A stretch of DNA of 64,000 nt from CAIXSC01 sp046349915 (GTDB lineage Bacteria > Planctomycetota > Planctomycetia > Pirellulales > Pirellulaceae). The stretch is from NCBI GenBank assembly GCA_046349915.1, contig JAXMBL010000004.1, positions 1,364,001 through 1,428,000 of the forward strand, in the 5' to 3' direction. Positions 29,389 through 36,960 of this stretch are shown piece after piece; position 1 is the first letter of the stretch, and each line of letters begins with the position of its first letter. The translations under genes were made by a program, and so were the position numbers. The notes under the pieces are model-generated. The model worked only from the letters and a program-made list of their open reading frames with translations. It made no database searches and had not been told where the DNA came from.

Positions 29389-31052
29389 ACGGCATCGAAG
29401 CTTTTCTTGAAGTCTTGGCAGGCGCCGGCGTGCGGCACATGTTTGGCAATCCGGGCACGACGGAATTGCCGCTCAACGACGCCATCGGTCGTGACGCTCG
29501 TTTTCAGTACATTCTCGGATTGCACGAGATTCCGGTAGTGGCGATGGCGGACGGTTTCGCCATGGCTTCAGGTCAGGTGGCCGTGTGCAATCTGCACACG
29601 GCGTGCGGCCTGGGGAACTCGCTTGGCATGCTTTACAACGCGTGGTGCGAGGGAACTCCTTTGGTCGTGACGGCGGGCCAGCAAGATCGTCGTCTGCGTT
29701 TCGGCGAGCCGGTGCTGGAAGGGGATTTGGTCAGTGTTGCTCGCCCTTGGACGAAGTGGTCCGCGGAAATCCAACGAGCCGAGGATTTCCCCACGGCTGC
29801 TCGGCGTGCCATACAGTTAGCGCTGACTCCGCCAACCGGCCCCGTCTTCTTATCGTTGCCGCTGGATGCGCAGCTTGAGTTGCTCGCGCAGCCCGATGTT
29901 TCGCCGCCTTGTGTCATCGATCGGCGAATGCGGCCTGCTGTTGAGCCGTTGCGGCGAGCCGCCGAGGTGCTGGCCGCTGCTCGTCGACCCGTGATTCTGG
30001 CAGGTTCGCGCGTGACCGAGTCGGGCGCGTGGCGCGAGTTGGCCAGGCTGGCCGAGCAGTGTGGTGCGCCGGTATTTGCCGAGAATACGACGGCGCACGG
30101 ACGATTGCCGATGGCGGCCGACCATCCGCTGTACGCGGGGATTCTGCCGTATTGGTCGCCAGAGGTACGCGAGCGATTGCAAGAGTTCGACGTCGCCTTC
30201 GCCGTCGGGTTGAATCTGCTGAGGCTCTACATCCATCAACCACCCGAACGACCATTGCCCGAGCATCTGCGTTTGGTGCAGTTGGACTGCGATGCCTGGC
30301 AGATCGGTAAGAACTTCCCGGTGGAAGTGGGGATTGTGGGTGATCCTCGCGAGGGAATGGCCGAGTTGATTGAACTGTTGGTTCAACGCCAGACGGCGGA
30401 AGAGCGAGCGGCCGTGTCGGGGCGACGAGCGATTTGGGAGGCAAAGACTGGCGAATCACGTCAAGCGCTAGTGCGCGAGATCGAGACGCAGCCGAAAACG
30501 GCGGGGTATCTACGACCACTTGAACTGATGAACGCGCTAGCTCGCGTGTTGCCCGCCAACGCCGCCGTGATTGAGGAATCGATCACCACTCACCACAACG
30601 TATTAGAACGACTCGGAGTGCTCCGCGACCCAACGGGACACTTTGCTCATCGAGGTTGGGCATTGGGATGGGGCTTGGGTTGCGCGATGGGAGTGAAGCT
30701 CGCTTGGCCTGATCGTCCCGTCGTGGCCTTGTTGGGAGATGGCGCCTCGATGTATGGCATTCAGGGGCTATGGACAGCTGCTCGCTATCGCATTCCCGTG
30801 ACATTCGTGATCTGCAATAACTCGGAGTACCGCATCCTGAAAGTCTGTGGACAAGTGCTTCATATGCCGGAGGTGGCGAGTGGTGCGAGTCCGGGGTTGC
30901 GAATCGGCGAACCGTCGGTCGATTTCGTGTCGCTCGCGCGTTCCTTGGGCGTCGAGGCGCATCGAGTCACGGACGCGGACGAGTTGAGTGAACGCGTGCG
31001 CGGAAATCTGTTCGGCGCCGCCCCGTTATTGCTGGAAGTTCCCTGCGAGTGA
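29385..31052 (+). CDS. Thiamine-diphosphate-dependent decarboxylase, benzoylformate decarboxylase-like
   Basis: A 555-residue ThDP enzyme with Pyr, central and PP domains. Features: FGNPGTTELP, the cofactor-activating Glu48 in LHEIP, and His71 in NLHTACGLGN. The last matches the active-site NLH of benzoylformate decarboxylase, and HQPP near residue 285 fits its second active-site histidine. The cofactor-binding signature is GDGASM...NN (about 450-480). Glu48 argues against glyoxylate carboligase, which lacks it. A 2-oxo-acid decarboxylase (or lyase) acting with the coupled class II aldolase is the best inference; the true substrate is open. It ends the four-gene run. Confidence 0.85.
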   Translation: MNGIEAFLEVLAGAGVRHMFGNPGTTELPLNDAIGRDARFQYILGLHEIPVVAMADGFAMASGQVAVCNLHTACGLGNSLGMLYNAWCEGTPLVVTAGQQDRRLRFGEPVLEGDLVSVARPWTKWSAEIQRAEDFPTAARRAIQLALTPPTGPVFLSLPLDAQLELLAQPDVSPPCVIDRRMRPAVEPLRRAAEVLAAARRPVILAGSRVTESGAWRELARLAEQCGAPVFAENTTAHGRLPMAADHPLYAGILPYWSPEVRERLQEFDVAFAVGLNLLRLYIHQPPERPLPEHLRLVQLDCDAWQIGKNFPVEVGIVGDPREGMAELIELLVQRQTAEERAAVSGRRAIWEAKTGESRQALVREIETQPKTAGYLRPLELMNALARVLPANAAVIEESITTHHNVLERLGVLRDPTGHFAHRGWALGWGLGCAMGVKLAWPDRPVVALLGDGASMYGIQGLWTAARYRIPVTFVICNNSEYRILKVCGQVLHMPEVASGASPGLRIGEPSVDFVSLARSLGVEAHRVTDADELSERVRGNLFGAAPLLLEVPCE

Positions 31053-31073
31053 ACCGCTCCGCCCCTCATCCCC

Positions 31074-31111
31074 CTCCCCTTCTCCCCAAGCAAGCTTGGG
31101 GAGAAGGGGAG
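31074..31111. other. Long perfect hairpin between convergent genes
   Basis: Bases 31074-31091 and 31094-31111 are exact 18-bp reverse complements with almost no loop (CTCCCCTTCTCC... against ...GGAGAAGGGGAG). It lies between the decarboxylase gene (plus) and the TauE/SafE gene (minus). There is no T-run. It may end transcription from both sides or be an intergenic palindromic repeat. Confidence 0.55.
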
Positions 31112-31168
31112 ATGTGGTTGACTCGCGTCGACAAATGTCGCTCAATCACCCCACAAAGACAACCGCGA

Positions 31169-31900
31169 CTAGCCAAGCAAGAGATAGTTCGCGCCGATCA
31201 GCAGGAGGGCGACGAACACGACGGTGCGGAGGTGACCCTGGGGGACTTTGTCGAGCAGTTTGCGCCCGAAATAGATGGCCAGGAACATCGGCAAGACGGT
31301 AATCACTGCCAACTTGACGTCTTGTAATTGCACTAATCCGGCGCCAAACGATAGGGCCACTCGGATCAAGCCAATCACCAGAAACATGACTTGCAAAACG
31401 GCGACCACCTGCATCTTGGTCCAGGGACGCGAGTACGAGTACATGACGGCAGGGGGGCCGCCGATGTTGAAGGCGGCGCCGAAAATGCCCGACAACATCC
31501 CTAACGGAAATCCCCAAGACTCGGGGATCGACGTCTTGCCTCGCTTGGAAAGTAGCAGATCGTTCAGGGTAAAAACGCAGATCAGCAAACCCAGCGCGCG
31601 AATCAAAATCGATTCGTCGACCCATTGGACAATCGCCACTCCGCACGGTGCGCCGACTATCGCTCCGAGAATCAGGCCGCGACCTAATCGCCAATCATAT
31701 TCATGGCGATAACTCAGGAACGTGAATAGGTTCACGCTCAGTCCCAAGACCGCAGCCAATATCACGGCATCCTGAAAAGGCATCACCAGCGGGAGCAGCG
31801 ACATCGCCGCTAAACCGAAGCCGAATCCCGTCAACCCCTGCAAAAAAGCCGCGAAGAAGAAGATGACGACGACCAAAATGTACTGCGTTAACTCACTCAC
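31169..31900 (-). CDS. TauE/SafE (TSUP) family permease
   Basis: A 243-residue integral membrane protein of about seven or eight hydrophobic helices. The two-fold TSUP pattern is seen in GLTGFGFGLAAMSLLPLV near the start and GMLSGIFGAAFNIGGPPAVMY in the middle. The family exports or imports sulfite, sulfonates and related organic acids. No sulfur-metabolism gene is nearby, so the substrate is unknown. It is 40 bases downstream of the secretin-motif gene on the same strand. Confidence 0.88.
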   Translation of the reverse strand: MSELTQYILVVVIFFFAAFLQGLTGFGFGLAAMSLLPLVMPFQDAVILAAVLGLSVNLFTFLSYRHEYDWRLGRGLILGAIVGAPCGVAIVQWVDESILIRALGLLICVFTLNDLLLSKRGKTSIPESWGFPLGMLSGIFGAAFNIGGPPAVMYSYSRPWTKMQVVAVLQVMFLVIGLIRVALSFGAGLVQLQDVKLAVITVLPMFLAIYFGRKLLDKVPQGHLRTVVFVALLLIGANYLLLG

Positions 31901-31940
31901 CGGCCTGTCCTACTACTTGAACGCCGCCAAGCTCTATTTA

Positions 31941-32657
31941 CTACCTAGTCTTGGTTGCAGTTAACAGCCGGAGTCGCGATTGAACGGCTGCCGACATCGT
32001 TGCGGGAGACCGGCGAGCAGCCATCTGATAGAACAATCGAGCGACTCCTGGCTTCCCCTCTAACTCGGCTTTCTCCCCTTGCGCCAAGAGCTCGCGTGCC
32101 TCTTCTTCTCGCTGTTGATCCTCGGCCCGCTGTTGGGCGCGGATAGCTCGTAGGCCAGCGGGCGAGTCAGCTTGAGTCGCCGGCGATGACGAGGACAGGG
32201 GGAAGCTTCCCGCAGTTCGCGGCGACGGTGAAGATGTGGACTGCGAACTGGCGTTACGGCGAGCGGCAGCTTCCGCGAGAATTGCCTCGTCCATGGCCTT
32301 CAAGTCGTGGACCCACACCGATACGCTCGCCTGTGTGCTACTCGATTCGCTGCCAATCGCTCGGTTTCGAAACAACCGACTGGCGCCGGGAAGATGGCTG
32401 AGGCCTGGAATTCCGGTCGAGCTAGAACCTGAGGCGGCTCGGTTTACTCCACCCAAAACCATGGAACCACGGTCAGGCGCCACAACAGAAGTTTGCAGGG
32501 AAAACTGGTGGAAGGTCGGCAATTGGACCGTCGTTGGCATCTGGCCCGCAGGTTGTTGAGCATAAGCGGTTGCTTGCGGCCGTCCAAGCATTAACGCACC
32601 CGCGTGTGCTAGCAGCACAACCGAAATGATGGCCCGACCTCGATTTCGACTCGACAT
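31941..32657 (-). CDS. Exported protein with an orphan secretin C-terminal motif
   Basis: A 238-residue protein with a signal peptide (about 1-33, ending AYA). Residues 52-97 read SLQTSVVAPDRGSMVLGGV...GIPGLSHLPGASRLF, which follows the conserved gate motif of type II/III secretins (VPDGGTVLLGG...GVPVLSKIPLLGRLF). The long upstream N-domains and most of the beta-barrel of a real secretin are absent. The C-terminal part is a charged helix (AEDQQREEEARELLAQGEKAE) with a TPR-like end. It cannot form a secretin channel by itself; a role as a derived structural protein is a guess. Confidence 0.65.
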   Translation of the reverse strand: MSSRNRGRAIISVVLLAHAGALMLGRPQATAYAQQPAGQMPTTVQLPTFHQFSLQTSVVAPDRGSMVLGGVNRAASGSSSTGIPGLSHLPGASRLFRNRAIGSESSSTQASVSVWVHDLKAMDEAILAEAAARRNASSQSTSSPSPRTAGSFPLSSSSPATQADSPAGLRAIRAQQRAEDQQREEEARELLAQGEKAELEGKPGVARLFYQMAARRSPATMSAAVQSRLRLLTATKTR

Positions 32658-32767
32658 CCAACGTCGCCCTCCGACTCGCCATTATATCGGCTATCATGTG
32701 TCCTCGGCACGATTTCGAACGACGATTTCCGAATTCCTGGCGGGACAGGCTCAGCTCCCGTCACCGT

Positions 32768-32773
32768 AAGGAG
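32768..32773 (+). promoter_or_regulatory. Ribosome binding site selecting a GTG start for the FIST gene
   Basis: AAGGAG lies 6 bases before the GTG at 32780. The next in-frame ATG at 32792 and the earlier frame-opening ATG at 32696 have no comparable site. Confidence 0.7.
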
Positions 32774-32779
32774 CCTTCC

Positions 32780-33976
32780 GTGAATGTGACAATGACTCGC
32801 TGCGCCCACCATTTGTCGACGCTTGCAGACGCTCATTCCGCGGTGGCAGAGGGAGTTGTTTCGCTTCGACAGCAGTTGGAGGGGACGCTGCCTTCATTTG
32901 TCATGTTGTTTGCTTCGGCGAGTCACGCTGGAAAGCTGGCTGACGCCGTGCAATCCGTGCGGGATGAACTAGGGACTCGACATGTAATCGGGTGTACGGC
33001 CGAGTCGGTTGCGGGTGGAGGACGCGAGATCGAGGGGGAAGATGCCCTTGCCATGTGGGCCATTCACTTGCCGGACGTTCAGGTCGACTCGTTTCGACTG
33101 GCGTTCGCACGCACCCCCGAAGGCGGCGTCTTCGAGGGGTGGCCAGACGAGGCGTTGGGGGATTGGCCGAGTGATTCCTGCCTGCTGCTGCTGGGCGATC
33201 CGTTCAGTTTTCCGGCCGACTTTCTACTGGAGAGGTTCAATGAAGATCGTCCCGGCGTGAAGGTTGTGGGAGGAATGGCAAGCGGCGCTTCGACGCCGGG
33301 CGCGAATCGGCTGATTTTGGGGAGCACGACCTATAGCGAGGGCGCCGTTGCGGTGCTGCTACGCGGCCCTTCGGGTCTGCGGACCGTGGTGTCGCAAGGC
33401 TGCCGCCCGATCGGCAAGCCCTTGGTGGTGACCAAGGCGGAACGGAATATCTTGATCGAACTGGGCGGACGACCCGCGCTTGAACAACTTAAGAAAGTCT
33501 ACGACGAACTGCCGACTCGCGAACAGCAACTGTTCCAGCGTGGACTGCATGTGGGGCGAGTGGTGAGTGAGTATCAAGAATCGTTTACCGCGGGCGACTT
33601 CCTGATTCGCAACGTGGTAGGCATCGACCCGCGGAACGGAGCTGTCGCGGTCGGCGATTTTTTCCGACCCGGGCAGACCGTACAGTTTCATCTTCGCGAT
33701 CAAGAGACGGCTGACGACGACCTGAAGCAACTGCTACGCGACCTATCAAGCGACTCGTCGGTCAAAGCCGCCGGCGCCCTGCTCTTCACATGCAATGGAC
33801 GAGGCACTCGACTGTTTGCCCAACCCCATCACGACGCTCAGTGCATTCAGCAGGCGTTAGGCGAGATCCCGCTGGCGGGATTTTTCGCCGCGGGTGAGCT
33901 GGGGCCCGTGGGACAAGAGAACTTCATGCATGGCTTCACTGCCAGTATCGCGGTATTCACTCGCAAGAGCGATTAG
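32780..33976 (+). CDS. FIST-domain sensory protein
   Basis: A 398-residue soluble protein with FIST_N (about 30-220: VIGCTAESVAGGGREIEGEDALAM, VVGGMASG) and FIST_C (about 225-395: GCRPIGKPLVVTKAERN, GDFLIRNVVGID, FFAAGELGPVG) domains. FIST modules are thought to bind small ligands, possibly amino acids, and are often paired with signalling outputs; here the protein has none, as is common for stand-alone FIST proteins. It is 52 bases upstream of the pectate lyase gene on the same strand. The GTG start is set by a good AAGGAG site. Confidence 0.9.
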   Translation: MNVTMTRCAHHLSTLADAHSAVAEGVVSLRQQLEGTLPSFVMLFASASHAGKLADAVQSVRDELGTRHVIGCTAESVAGGGREIEGEDALAMWAIHLPDVQVDSFRLAFARTPEGGVFEGWPDEALGDWPSDSCLLLLGDPFSFPADFLLERFNEDRPGVKVVGGMASGASTPGANRLILGSTTYSEGAVAVLLRGPSGLRTVVSQGCRPIGKPLVVTKAERNILIELGGRPALEQLKKVYDELPTREQQLFQRGLHVGRVVSEYQESFTAGDFLIRNVVGIDPRNGAVAVGDFFRPGQTVQFHLRDQETADDDLKQLLRDLSSDSSVKAAGALLFTCNGRGTRLFAQPHHDAQCIQQALGEIPLAGFFAAGELGPVGQENFMHGFTASIAVFTRKSD

Positions 33977-34028
33977 GTTCGTCGCGGAGGGAACTGAGAT
34001 TTCCGGTGTGAAATTCAGGAGAACGAAA

Positions 34029-35510
34029 ATGTGGCTTCGCGAGGTGCGTGGGCTCGGTCTGATTGCGACTCTTCTTCTGTGTGGGCTCGACCTTGCTGGG
34101 CAGATGCTGAGGGCTGATGAGTCGGCGCCGCCGTCGAAGCCCGCAAATCCCCGAGCCGAGGCGGCGGAGGCAATGCGTAAGGCGGTCGAGTTTTATCGGC
34201 GCAAAGTCGCAGTCCACGGCGGCTATGTGTATCGCTACAGCGAAGATCTCTCCAAACGCGAAGGAGAAGGCAAAACGGGACTCGACACCGTTTGGGTTCA
34301 GCCGCCGGGCACGCCAACCGTGTTGCTGGCCTTGGTCGATGCTTACGAGCGAACTCGTGAGCCCTACCTGCTAGAGGCGGCGAAGGAAGCTGGCGAGTGC
34401 TTGCGACGCGGGCAATTGAAAAGCGGCGGTTGGACCGATCGGATTGAGTTTGAAGAGAAAGCTCGAGCTCGCTTCGCTTATCGCGTCGACTCGCAGCACG
34501 CCAAACGTCCCTTTAATACGACGACCTTTGACGACGACAAGTCGCAAGCAGCGATCCGCGCCATGATGCGGCTCGACCAGATCCTTGAGTTTCGCGAACC
34601 GTCGATTCATGAGTCCGTCGAATACGCGTTGAACGCGGTGCTCAAGGCTCAATTCCCCAACGGCGCCTGGTCGCAGGGATTCAGCGAGTTTCCCGTGGCG
34701 TCTGAGTATCCCGTCAAGCGCGCGTCTTATCCCGAATCCTGGCCGCGCGAGTATCCGGGCGGGCCCTATTGGAATTTCTATACCTTCAACGATAACGCGA
34801 TCGCCGACACGATTGACACTCTGCTCTTGGCGAGTCGCATCTATGGGGATGACAAATATCGAGCGGCAGCCTTGCGAGCGGGAGACTTCATCCTGCTAGC
34901 TCAAATGCCCGAGCCACAGCCCGCGTGGGCCCAGCAATACAACTTCGAGATGCATCCCGTTTGGGCTCGTAAATTCGAGCCACCCGCCATCTCGGGCGGC
35001 GAGTCGCAAGGGTTGATTCAAACGCTATTGACGATGTACCTCGAATCGGGAGATCGCAAATACTTGAAGCCGATTCCCCGCGCGATCGAGTACTTGCGGA
35101 AGTCGGAAATCGAGTCTGGACGTTTGGCAAGATTTTACGAATTGCAGTCGAACCGCCCGCTGTATTTCACTCGCGACTATCAACTGACCTACGACGGTTC
35201 AGATACACCGACTCACTACGGATTCAAAGTGTCGCATAAGCTGGATGAGCTCCAGCGAAAGTACAACGAGCTGGAGCGGCTAGATTCCGCCGAACTTGCC
35301 AAACGGCGGGAACAGCGTTGGAAGAAAAAGGATGGATCGCCCAGCGATTCGCAAGTGAACTCCCTGATTCGCTCGCTCGATTCCCGCGGCGCTTGGGTGA
35401 CGGAGGGGCGACTAAGTTATCACGGTAAAGGAGATGACACTCGCCGAATCATCGAATCAACCGTCTTCTGTCGAAACCTGGATTCGCTCAGTCGCTATCT
35501 GGCAAAGTAG
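34029..35510 (+). CDS. Exported pectate lyase, PL10 family
   Basis: The ATG at 34029 has AGGAGA six bases upstream; it gives 493 residues with a signal peptide (about 1-29). The body is the all-helical PL10 toroid: GVYVYRYS-like GGYVYRYSEDLSKREGEG, VQPPGTPTVLLALVDAY, SGGWTDRIEF, NTTTFDDDKSQAAIR, YTFNDNAIADTIDTLL, WAQQYNFEMHPVWARKFEPPAISGGES, and the RFYELQSNRPLYFTRD segment typical of the family. It should cleave polygalacturonate by beta-elimination outside the cytoplasm, in keeping with the polysaccharide-degrading habit of planctomycetes. A longer frame back to 33894 overlaps the FIST gene and is rejected. Confidence 0.9.
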   Translation: MWLREVRGLGLIATLLLCGLDLAGQMLRADESAPPSKPANPRAEAAEAMRKAVEFYRRKVAVHGGYVYRYSEDLSKREGEGKTGLDTVWVQPPGTPTVLLALVDAYERTREPYLLEAAKEAGECLRRGQLKSGGWTDRIEFEEKARARFAYRVDSQHAKRPFNTTTFDDDKSQAAIRAMMRLDQILEFREPSIHESVEYALNAVLKAQFPNGAWSQGFSEFPVASEYPVKRASYPESWPREYPGGPYWNFYTFNDNAIADTIDTLLLASRIYGDDKYRAAALRAGDFILLAQMPEPQPAWAQQYNFEMHPVWARKFEPPAISGGESQGLIQTLLTMYLESGDRKYLKPIPRAIEYLRKSEIESGRLARFYELQSNRPLYFTRDYQLTYDGSDTPTHYGFKVSHKLDELQRKYNELERLDSAELAKRREQRWKKKDGSPSDSQVNSLIRSLDSRGAWVTEGRLSYHGKGDDTRRIIESTVFCRNLDSLSRYLAK

Positions 35511-35525
35511 CCGCATTCCACTGTA

Positions 35526-35546
35526 CGACGGACTTCCAGTCCGTCG
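35526..35546. repeat. Dispersed palindromic repeat, single copy
   Basis: Same core (arms CGACGGAC / GTCCGTCG, loop TTCCA, preceded by GTA) as at 13531, 13563 and 24839. It starts 16 bases after the pectate lyase stop and could serve as a 3'-end hairpin. Confidence 0.85.
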
Positions 35547-35579
35547 CTCTCGTCCACAAAGCCCCTCCTTCCGCGCACG

Positions 35580-35610
35580 AAAAAAGGCCGATCGCAAGGA
35601 GCGACCGGCC
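35580..35610 (-). terminator. Intrinsic terminator of the hendecad-repeat gene
   Basis: Read on the minus strand: GGCCGGTCGC-TCCTT-GCGATCGGCC with one mismatch, followed by six T. It lies 36 bases after the gene's stop. Confidence 0.85.
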
Positions 35611-35645
35611 TCAATCATTTTTCGCAAACCGATAGTTCAAGTGAA

Positions 35646-36719
35646 CTACTGCGGCTTTTCTTCCTTCTTCTCTTCTGGCTTCGGAGCATCCGGCGGAGGA
35701 GCCGCTTGTTCCTTGGCCGGTTCCTTCTTCTCTTCCTTCGGCGCGGGCGGCGGGGGAGGCACGGCAGCCTTCACTTCCGCCTTGACCGTTTCGGTCAACT
35801 CGGCCTTCAGCTTCGCGGTCTGTTCCTTGACCTGAGCTCCGATCAGCTCGGGGAGCTTGCCAATTTCGGCCTTCAGTTGCATTGCCAAGCTGTCGCTGGC
35901 TTGCTTCAGGCGAGCGTCATTGACTTCGGCGAGCTTCTTGGCGTCGACGCCATACTGATCAGCCATCCGCTTGAGGGCGGCGCCGAGTTGCTTTTCCAAC
36001 TCTTGCTTGATCTTCGCCACTTCCCCGTCAACTCGTTGATCCGCATCCTTGCGCATCTTCTTGACTTCGGAATCGGCTTGTTCTTGGAGCTTCTTGGATT
36101 CAACCACCAACTGATCTTGAAGCTTCTTCGATTCCGCGGCCAACTGTTCGGCGATCTGCTTCTTGATCGCGGCCAATTCTCGCTCGACCTGTTCGTTCAG
36201 CTTTTTCGTTTGAGCATCAAACTGCTCGCCGAAAGTCTTCGATTGAGTCGTGAATTTGTCGCCGAATTCCTTCGATTGAGCGGCGAAGCGGTCGCCGATT
36301 TCCTTCGTCTGGGCGGCGAATTTCTCGCCGTATTCCTTGGACTGAGCGGAGAACTTGTCTCCGATTTCCTTGGATTGCGCCGAGAAGCGATCGCCAAGCA
36401 TTTTCGACTGGGCGGCGAATCGGTCGTTCAGAGCTTTCGACTGGGCGGCAAACTGTTCTTCCAGCTTCTTGGCTTCCGCCTGGAATTGATCCTGCAGCTT
36501 GGCCGCCTCACTGCGAACCTGGCTATCGAGCGACGACTGGAGTCGCTGCTCCGCGGCATTCACATCCGCGTTGACCTGAGCCGAGAGCTCAGCGGACAAC
36601 TCGGAGTGCAACTCCGCTTTCCGTCGTTCCCAAACTCGCCGGAACGGTCCGGCGGCAGCTTGGTCGGCGGCGGCAAGGACTGCGAACAGTCCTGCCAACA
36701 TCCAAACCGTGATTCGCAT
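35646..36719 (-). CDS. Exported coiled-coil protein built of 11-residue repeats
   Basis: A 357-residue protein with a signal peptide (about 1-23, ending AAAG) and an AAAGGAGA site before the ATG. Residues 68-188 consist of consecutive 11-residue units. The eight central ones (90-177) follow F-[AS]-A-Q-[ST]-K-x-[LFIY]-[GN]-[DE]-[RKQ] exactly, with no gaps. Less regular units continue to about 215, followed by more helix (to 325), then a P/E/K-rich disordered tail. Hendecads form right-handed or straight amphipathic coiled coils, as in tetrabrachion, LEA proteins and apolipoproteins. The protein is probably a periplasmic or envelope rod or surface binder; the function is not known. It is a single gene with its own terminator. 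Confidence 0.8.
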   Translation of the reverse strand: MRITVWMLAGLFAVLAAADQAAAGPFRRVWERRKAELHSELSAELSAQVNADVNAAEQRLQSSLDSQVRSEAAKLQDQFQAEAKKLEEQFAAQSKALNDRFAAQSKMLGDRFSAQSKEIGDKFSAQSKEYGEKFAAQTKEIGDRFAAQSKEFGDKFTTQSKTFGEQFDAQTKKLNEQVERELAAIKKQIAEQLAAESKKLQDQLVVESKKLQEQADSEVKKMRKDADQRVDGEVAKIKQELEKQLGAALKRMADQYGVDAKKLAEVNDARLKQASDSLAMQLKAEIGKLPELIGAQVKEQTAKLKAELTETVKAEVKAAVPPPPPAPKEEKKEPAKEQAAPPPDAPKPEEKKEEKPQ

Positions 36720-36960
36720 CGTTTTCTCCTTTGACTGGTGGGATTTCTGCGGCGGGCAAGTCGCAGGACCCCTCGGGCGGAGGGGCTCGTTGGCGTGAGG
36801 TTAAAAGTTACCTAACTAGCATAATTCGCCAGCCTCGATTGTTCAAAGCATCACGCCCAGGACTGTAGCTTATTGCCTGAGAATTGTCGGCAAGAAATGC
36901 CATAAGTGCCGACTATGACGGTTATTCCGACATCGACCGGCTGTCTTTCGTCCGGCAGCC

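Noticed and set aside
29385..31052. Glyoxylate carboligase (gcl) next to hydroxypyruvate isomerase (hyi)
   Set aside because: The ThDP enzyme keeps the cofactor-activating Glu48 that glyoxylate carboligase lacks, and its active-site His pattern fits benzoylformate decarboxylase.
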